In this document: piece by piece, positions 44,178 through 48,896 of the stretch
How the letters are laid out: every line of letters begins with the position of its first letter
Numbering within the stretch: the first letter of the stretch is position 1
Origin: Alphaproteobacteria bacterium
GTDB taxonomy: Bacteria; Pseudomonadota; Alphaproteobacteria; Acetobacterales; Acetobacteraceae
Reading direction: 5' to 3'
NCBI GenBank assembly: GCA_017307285.1
Contig: JAFKFI010000068.1
Location: 1 to 48,896 of the forward strand
Length of the DNA stretch: 48,896 bases
Notes under the pieces: model-generated
Database searches by the model: none
The model's input: only the letters and a program-made list of their open reading frames with translations
Told to the model about the DNA's origin: nothing
Made by a program: the position numbers and the translations under genes

Positions 44178-45104
44178 ATGGAAGCCCTGCCCAGCCCGCA
44201 ACAGCTCCGCTATCTTGTGGCGCTCGCCGAGTTCCAGCATTTCGGTCGCGCGGCCCAGGCCTGCGCGGTGACGCAATCCACCCTCTCGGCGGGCATCCTG
44301 GCCCTCGAACGCCAGCTCGACGCCCGCATCCTGGACCGCGCTGCCGGGCGACACGTGGTGTTTACCCCGCTCGGGCGGGAGTTGGTGGACCGTGCTGGCC
44401 AGGCTCTCTCCGCGCTCGCGGCTTTCACCGAGACGGCAGTGGCGGCCCGCGCGCCGATGAGCGGGCCGTTGCGGCTCGGCGTGATCCCGACCGTGGGGCC
44501 GTTCGTGTTGCCCCGCCTGATGCCCGCGCTGCGGCAGGATTTTCCCAAGCTCCGGCTCTTCCTGCGCGAGGATGTCACCGACCGGCTGATGGAGCGCTTG
44601 GAACAGAGCCGGCTTGACGTGCTCCTCCTGGCGATGCCGTGTGACTGTCGCCTTGCGAACACGATGCCCGTGGGACGCGACGAGTTCGTCGCCGCGCTAC
44701 CCGCCGATCACCCGCTGGCACGCTGCGAGCGCGTGTCGGTGAGGGCGCTCGCGACCGAGCGCTTGCTTTTGCTGGAGCATGGACACTGCCTGCGGGACCA
44801 GGCCCTGGCGGCGTGCGGAATGGCGACGCGGGCCGAGAGAGAGGGGCAGGATGGGTTCGCCGCGACCAGCCTGCATACGCTGGTGCAGATGGTTGCCGGC
44901 GGGCTCGGCGTCACCTTGCTGCCCCGTCTGGCGATCGACGCGGGCATCGCCGCCGGCACCGGGATCGCCCTGCGCCCGCTGACCGGCGCCGGAGCGTGGC
45001 GCACCCTGGCTCTGGCCTGGCGACCGAACGCGCCGCGAACAGAGGATTATCGCGCCCTCGGCGCCGTGCTGCGGCGTAGCTGCGACACCATCGTCGGAAA
45101 GTAG
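44178..45104 (+). CDS. oxyR: LysR-type peroxide sensor OxyR
   Basis: A 308-residue LysR regulator. The N-terminal winged helix is 'LRYLVALAEFQHFGRAAQACAVTQSTLSAGILALE'. The redox pair Cys204 and Cys213 ('HGHCLRDQALAAC') has the nine-residue spacing of E. coli Cys199 and Cys208. On oxidation it should activate ahpC-ahpD in the divergent position. A/T-rich bases at 44145-44165 lie in the shared promoter, but I could not fix an OxyR site by eye. Confidence 0.93.
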   Translation: MEALPSPQQLRYLVALAEFQHFGRAAQACAVTQSTLSAGILALERQLDARILDRAAGRHVVFTPLGRELVDRAGQALSALAAFTETAVAARAPMSGPLRLGVIPTVGPFVLPRLMPALRQDFPKLRLFLREDVTDRLMERLEQSRLDVLLLAMPCDCRLANTMPVGRDEFVAALPADHPLARCERVSVRALATERLLLLEHGHCLRDQALAACGMATRAEREGQDGFAATSLHTLVQMVAGGLGVTLLPRLAIDAGIAAGTGIALRPLTGAGAWRTLALAWRPNAPRTEDYRALGAVLRRSCDTIVGK

Positions 45105-45105
45105 C

Positions 45106-45525
45106 TCACGGACTCGGGTCGGCTGGCCGACGCGACACGATGCTGACGACAGCGCCCACGAAGATCGCGCCCATCAGGCTTACCACGACGACCAGCCAGC
45201 GCAGGCGGAGCGCGGTCGCCTGCTCCTCGGCGATGAAGCGGGCACGCATGGCCGCCCGCTCGCGTTGGATGCGGTCCTCCCACGAGCCGGCGCCCTGAGT
45301 GATTGGTGCGGCGCTCTCGCCGAGGCGGGGTGCCAGTGCCGCGATGGCGCGGTCGGGATCTGGTCCGCGCGCGGCGATCAGCGCCTCGTCGAGTGCCGCG
45401 TCCACGGCGAACCCTCGCTCCATCGGAATCGGCAGCGCGTAGGTCGCGAACACGCCGGCGAGGCCCGCCACGATGAACGCCATCACCGCGAAGGCGATCC
45501 AGCCGCCGCTCGTCCCTTGACCCAT
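45106..45525 (-). CDS. small membrane protein, unknown function
   Basis: A 139-residue protein with two hydrophobic segments, one near residues 8-30 ('GWIAFAVMAFIVAGLAGVFATYALPI') and one near 108-131 ('WLVVVVSLMGAIFVGAVVSIV'). A charged helix between them faces the periplasm or cytoplasm. No family recognised. It is convergent with oxyR, whose stop is one base away. Confidence 0.65.
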   Translation of the reverse strand: MGQGTSGGWIAFAVMAFIVAGLAGVFATYALPIPMERGFAVDAALDEALIAARGPDPDRAIAALAPRLGESAAPITQGAGSWEDRIQRERAAMRARFIAEEQATALRLRWLVVVVSLMGAIFVGAVVSIVSRRPADPSP

Positions 45526-45646
45526 GATCCATGCTCCGCCGTTGCGTCGCGCACATCGCCCGGCCCGCCTGGAGCGTCAACCACCGGGCTTAACGGGTTT
45601 TCAATGCTTGCCGGACAGGCTGTGCGCGCTGGAGGTGGTGGCAAAA

Positions 45647-46546
45647 ATGCTCCTGGAGAGTGTGCGCAGTTGGTTGGGCGGGGGATCGCCCGCGCCGGGA
45701 ACGGGGCCGCCATTCCCGGGCGAGCTGGAGGACCCACGCGAGGCGGACCTGCCGGCCAAGCCGGAAGGCCCCTGGCCAGCCGCGCGCATCGAGGTGTGCG
45801 AGCAGATCTGGGGCGAGGGGTTCCTGATCCCCGGCGGCGGCGAGGAGGTGATGCGGCTGGCCAAGCCGCTAGGCCTATCCTCGGCCGCGAGCCTGTTGCT
45901 GGTCGGCGCGGGCAGCGGCGGCGCGCCCCGCATTATCGCCTCGCAGCTCGGTGTCTGGGTCAGCGGCTTCGAGTCGGACCCCGACCTCGCCGCACTCGCG
46001 ATGGAGCGTTGCACGCGCGCGCGGCTCGGCCGTCGCGCGATGGTGGAGATGTGGTACCCGCAGGCGCCTTCGTTCCGCATCCAGGCCTATCACCACGGGC
46101 TGGCATTGGAGCCGCTGCGCGACGCCAAGCCGGAGCCGGTGCTCGCCGCCCTCGCCGGGGCGCTCAGGCCGCGCGGACAGCTGATGCTGGTCGAGATGGT
46201 CGCCGACGAACCGCTGGACGCTGCCGATCCCCTGGTCGCGGCCTGGTGTCGGCTGGAACGTCGCTCGGCCGAATTGCCGACGGAGCGCGCCGTCACCCGC
46301 ATGTTCGGCCGGCTCGGCTTCGAGGTGCGCGTGGCCGAGGACGTGACGCAGCGCTATATCCACCTCGCCGTGCTGGGCTGGCGGGCCGCGGTGCGCGACA
46401 TGAAGGCCGAGCGGCCGCCGCCGGCCCGCGCCGCGCGCATCGTCGCCGAGGCCGAGCTATGGCTCGTCCGGCTCCGCATGATGCGCGAGGGCCGGGTGCG
46501 GATGATGCGCTGGCACGCCATCAGCTCGCGGCGGGAGCTGGCTTGA
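45647..46546 (+). CDS. class I SAM-dependent methyltransferase-like protein
   Basis: A 299-residue protein. The SAM-binding loop is 'LLLVGAGSGGAPRIIASQLG' (residues ~80-99) with 'GFESDPDLAALA' as the acidic motif and 'LRPRGQLMLVEMVAD' as the third strand. The N-terminus is Gly/Pro-rich, and the C-terminal 'AELWLVRLRMMREGRVRMMRWHAISS' is helical and basic. Substrate unknown. ATG at 45647; GTG codons at 45635 and 45638 are alternative starts. It is followed by rpmJ. Confidence 0.75.
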   Translation: MLLESVRSWLGGGSPAPGTGPPFPGELEDPREADLPAKPEGPWPAARIEVCEQIWGEGFLIPGGGEEVMRLAKPLGLSSAASLLLVGAGSGGAPRIIASQLGVWVSGFESDPDLAALAMERCTRARLGRRAMVEMWYPQAPSFRIQAYHHGLALEPLRDAKPEPVLAALAGALRPRGQLMLVEMVADEPLDAADPLVAAWCRLERRSAELPTERAVTRMFGRLGFEVRVAEDVTQRYIHLAVLGWRAAVRDMKAERPPPARAARIVAEAELWLVRLRMMREGRVRMMRWHAISSRRELA

Positions 46547-46636
46547 CAGCAGCGTCCCGCCTCCGTAGGAACCGGCCCTCGAGTTGATCGCCCACACGCG
46601 CGCCCGGCCGCAAGGCCCGCATCGGAAGTCGCTCTC

Positions 46637-46762
46637 ATGAAAGTTCGCAACAGCCTTCGCTCGGCCAAGGCCCGAGACAAGAACTGCCGCGTGGTGCGCC
46701 GCCACGGGCGGATCTACATCATCAACAAGAAGAACCCCCGGATGAAGGCCCGTCAGGGCTGA
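46637..46762 (+). CDS. rpmJ: 50S ribosomal protein L36, zinc-free form
   Basis: A 41-residue basic protein ending '[13 protein letters not shown]'. The zinc ligands (three Cys and one His) of the classic L36 are missing, with only one Cys, so it is the Cys-minus form typical of alphaproteobacteria. Too short for most gene finders but clearly conserved in sequence. Confidence 0.93.
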   Translation: MKVRNSLRSAKARDKNCRVVRRHGRIYIINKKNPRMKARQG

Positions 46763-46969
46763 GGCCGTCGGATTCAGCCTAGCCGGGGAATTTTCAGTCT
46801 CTACGTCATGATCGGCGGAGGCCGATCATCCACGCCTTCGACGCGGGCGACGACGGAGTGTTGGGGCGAGAGCCAGATCTGACTTGCAGGCCGCCCTCGG
46901 GTGGCCCTTGCGCGTTCTTGCCCCCGAAAGGCCGAAGCGCCATCTTCGGCCCATGCGGGGAAAACGCCG

Positions 46970-48412
46970 ATGATCAGGCAGCCTGAACCCAAACCCGACG
47001 TGCTGGCCCGCCGCGACGAGATCGTCGCCGGCCTTAGCGCGCTGTTGCCCGCCGAGGCGGTGATCGCCGAGCCCATCCGCCTCAAGCCCTACGAGACCGA
47101 CGGCCTGCCAGCCTACCGGCAGCTGCCGCTCGCCGTAGTGCTGCCCGACAGCACCGAGCAAGTGGCAGCGGTGCTCCGCTTCTGCCACGCCAACGCCGTA
47201 CGCGTGGTGCCGCCCGGCGCCGGCACCAGCCTCTCGGCAGGTGCCTTGCCAATGGCTGACGCTGTGGTGCTCGGCATGATGAGGATGAACCGCATCCTGG
47301 ACATCGACTACGCCGACCGCTGCGCCCGCGTGCAAGCGGGCGTGACCAATATCGGCATCACCAACGCCGTGCAGGAGCGCGGCTTCTTCTACGCCCCCGA
47401 CCCGTCGAGCCAGCTCGCCTGCATGATCGGCGGCAACGTCAGCATGAACTCGGGCGGCGCGCATTGCCTGAAATACGGCGTCACTGCCAACAACCTGCTC
47501 GGCCTGACCGTGGTGACGGTCGAGGGCGAGGTGCTGGAGATCGGCGGCGCCCATCTCGACGCGGCAGGGTATGACTGGCTCGGCCTGCTGACCGGCAGCG
47601 AGGGCCAGCTCGCGGTGGTGACCGAAGTCACCGTGCGCATCCTGCACGGTCCGGAAGGGGCGCGGGCGATGCTGGCGGCGTTCCGCTCCAATGAGATTGC
47701 CGGCGCCTGTGTCGATGCGATCATCGGCTCGGGCATCATCCCGGTGGCGCTGGAATTCATGGACCGCCCGGCGATCCACGCCTGCGAGGCCTTCGCGCAT
47801 GCCGGCTACCCGCTCGACGCCGAGGCCCTTCTCATCATCGAGGTCGAGGGCAGCACGGCGGAGCAGGACGATCTGCTCGGCCGCATCCGCGCGATCTGCG
47901 AGAAGCACGACCCGATCAGCCTGAAAGTCTCATCCTCGCCCGAGGAGTCGCTGGCGATTTGGAAGGGCCGCAAGGGCGCGTTCGGGGCGGTCGGGCGCAT
48001 CAGCCCCGACTACATGTGCATGGACGGCGTGATACCGACCAGCCGGCTGCCCGAGGTGCTGCGCCGCATTGCCGAGATGAGCGACCAGTACGGCCTCAAA
48101 GTGGCCAACATCTTTCACGCCGGCGACGGCAACCTGCATCCGCTGATCATGTTCGACGCCAACGATCCCGACAGCTTCCATCGCGCGGAGAAGTTCGGGG
48201 CCGAGATCCTGACCCTTTGCGTCGAAATGGGCGGCTGCCTCACCGGCGAGCACGGGGTCGGGGTGGAAAAGCGCGACCTGATGCCGGTGCAGTTCAACGC
48301 CGGCGAGCTCGACCAGCAGCGCCGCATCAAATCCGCCTTCGACCCCCTGTGGCTGCTCAACCCGAGCAAGGTGTTCCCCCTGGTCGACACGCCCGCGCTT
48401 GCCGCGGAATGA
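46970..48412 (+). CDS. glcD: glycolate oxidase subunit GlcD (FAD-linked)
   Basis: A 480-residue FAD-binding oxidase of the GlcD/D-lactate dehydrogenase type. The PCMH FAD-binding loop is 'VPPGAGTSLSAGALP' (residues ~80-94), with 'GGNVSMNSGGAHCLKYGVTANNL', 'GSEGQLAVVTEVTV', and catalytic-side 'HAGDGNLHPLI' and 'GEHGVGVEK'. It oxidises glycolate to glyoxylate. ATG behind GGGGAAAA. Its stop overlaps the glcE start (ATGA). Confidence 0.94.
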   Translation: MIRQPEPKPDVLARRDEIVAGLSALLPAEAVIAEPIRLKPYETDGLPAYRQLPLAVVLPDSTEQVAAVLRFCHANAVRVVPPGAGTSLSAGALPMADAVVLGMMRMNRILDIDYADRCARVQAGVTNIGITNAVQERGFFYAPDPSSQLACMIGGNVSMNSGGAHCLKYGVTANNLLGLTVVTVEGEVLEIGGAHLDAAGYDWLGLLTGSEGQLAVVTEVTVRILHGPEGARAMLAAFRSNEIAGACVDAIIGSGIIPVALEFMDRPAIHACEAFAHAGYPLDAEALLIIEVEGSTAEQDDLLGRIRAICEKHDPISLKVSSSPEESLAIWKGRKGAFGAVGRISPDYMCMDGVIPTSRLPEVLRRIAEMSDQYGLKVANIFHAGDGNLHPLIMFDANDPDSFHRAEKFGAEILTLCVEMGGCLTGEHGVGVEKRDLMPVQFNAGELDQQRRIKSAFDPLWLLNPSKVFPLVDTPALAAE

Positions 48413-48896
48413 GCGACGGACTCGCGCCGGCCGACGAGGCGGGGATCGCGGCGGCGGTGGCCGAGGCGGCCGCGCGGGGCGAGCCGCTCGCAGTCGCCGG
48501 CAACGCCACCAAGGCGTCGATGCTGCGGCCGGTGCAGGCGGCACGCGGCCTGTCCACCCGCAACCACGCCGGCATCACGCTCTACTCGCCGACCGAGCTG
48601 GTGATCGCCGCCCGCGCCGGCACCAAGGTCGCGGAGATCGCGGCGGCGCTGGCCGAGCGCGGCCAGCCTCTCATTTCGGAACCGCCCGATCTTTCAGCAC
48701 TTCTCGGCACGACCGGCGATCAAACGATCGGCGGCGTGGTGGCCGCCAATCTCTCCGGCCCGCGCCGGATTGCCTGGGGTGCGACGCGCGACCACGTCCT
48801 CGGCGTGCGGGCGGTGAACGGGGAGGGCCAGGTGATTCGCTCCGGCGGGCGGGTGCTGAAGAACGTCACCGGGCTCGACCTCTGCAAGCTGCTCAG
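48409..48896 (+). CDS. glcE: glycolate oxidase subunit GlcE, 5' part
   Basis: The first 162 codons are visible, open to the right edge. It has the PCMH domain strand order 'LAVAGNATKASMLRP', 'ELVIAARAGTKVAEIAAALAERGQPLISEPPD' and 'TIGGVVAANLSGPRRIAWG', followed by 'RSGGRVLKNVTGLDLCKLL'. This matches GlcE, the second FAD-type subunit. glcF is expected beyond the window. Confidence 0.92.
   Translation, partial: MSDGLAPADEAGIAAAVAEAAARGEPLAVAGNATKASMLRPVQAARGLSTRNHAGITLYSPTELVIAARAGTKVAEIAAALAERGQPLISEPPDLSALLGTTGDQTIGGVVAANLSGPRRIAWGATRDHVLGVRAVNGEGQVIRSGGRVLKNVTGLDLCKLL

Noticed and set aside
1-48896. CRISPR array
   Set aside because: No regularly spaced 24-40 base repeats were seen; the palindromic units at 11484, 19780 and 21711 are dispersed and of a different kind.

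Overview
The window is high-GC DNA from an alphaproteobacterium, most likely a Rhodospirillales-type genome. This rests on the style of the encoded proteins: an alphaproteobacterial NrdA, an OxyR/AhpC/AhpD module, an ImuA-ImuB-DnaE2 mutasome, GTTC-N7-GTTC type SOS boxes and short-chain CcdAB/VapBC modules. Genus-level placement is inference.

Bases 1-14.4 kb are catabolic and accessory chromosome. A leftward block (6487 to 567) carries an MFS carrier, a NIPSNAP protein, two luciferase-like (LLM) flavin monooxygenases, an SDR, an alpha/beta hydrolase, a SnoaL-like protein and a DUF2934 protein. A rightward block (6613-11476) has two SDRs, a CcdAB toxin-antitoxin pair, a third LLM monooxygenase, an FmdB zinc ribbon and an enoyl-CoA hydratase. 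A second leftward operon (14353-11566) has a fourth LLM enzyme, an Fsr-like MFS protein and a YdhR-like protein. Together these look like oxidation and degradation of one or more unknown organic substrates.

14.5-18 kb holds nrdA behind a tandem NrdR-box promoter, without its usual nrdB partner downstream. A gene-poor patch with a decayed fragment and an unknown membrane protein follows. 18.1-23.7 kb is a complete dipeptide/oligopeptide-type ABC importer (binding protein, two permeases, two ATPases). A 2OG-Fe(II) oxygenase and a GGDEF-EAL protein with a clipped N-terminus follow.

26.1-42.75 kb looks like a genomic island that ends at a tRNA-Asn gene. The last codons of its large serine recombinase run into the tRNA 3' end. 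The island carries an SOS mutagenesis cassette: a divergent SRAP pair sharing one LexA box, then imuA-imuB-dnaE2 behind a second LexA box, with a lower-GC MFS gene in between. It also carries a four-gene overlapping operon that looks like an anti-phage defence locus (PD-(D/E)XK nuclease plus Ski2-like helicase, as in Hachiman/AbpAB, plus two unrecognised proteins, one with a HEPN-like R-x4-H motif), and a VapBC-type toxin-antitoxin pair.

From 42.8 kb to the end the core chromosome resumes: ahpD, ahpC and divergent oxyR, a small membrane protein, a methyltransferase-like protein, rpmJ, and the start of glycolate oxidase (glcD, glcE). A family of GC-rich palindromic repeats occurs at three places, one of them inside the coding start of an ABC ATPase.
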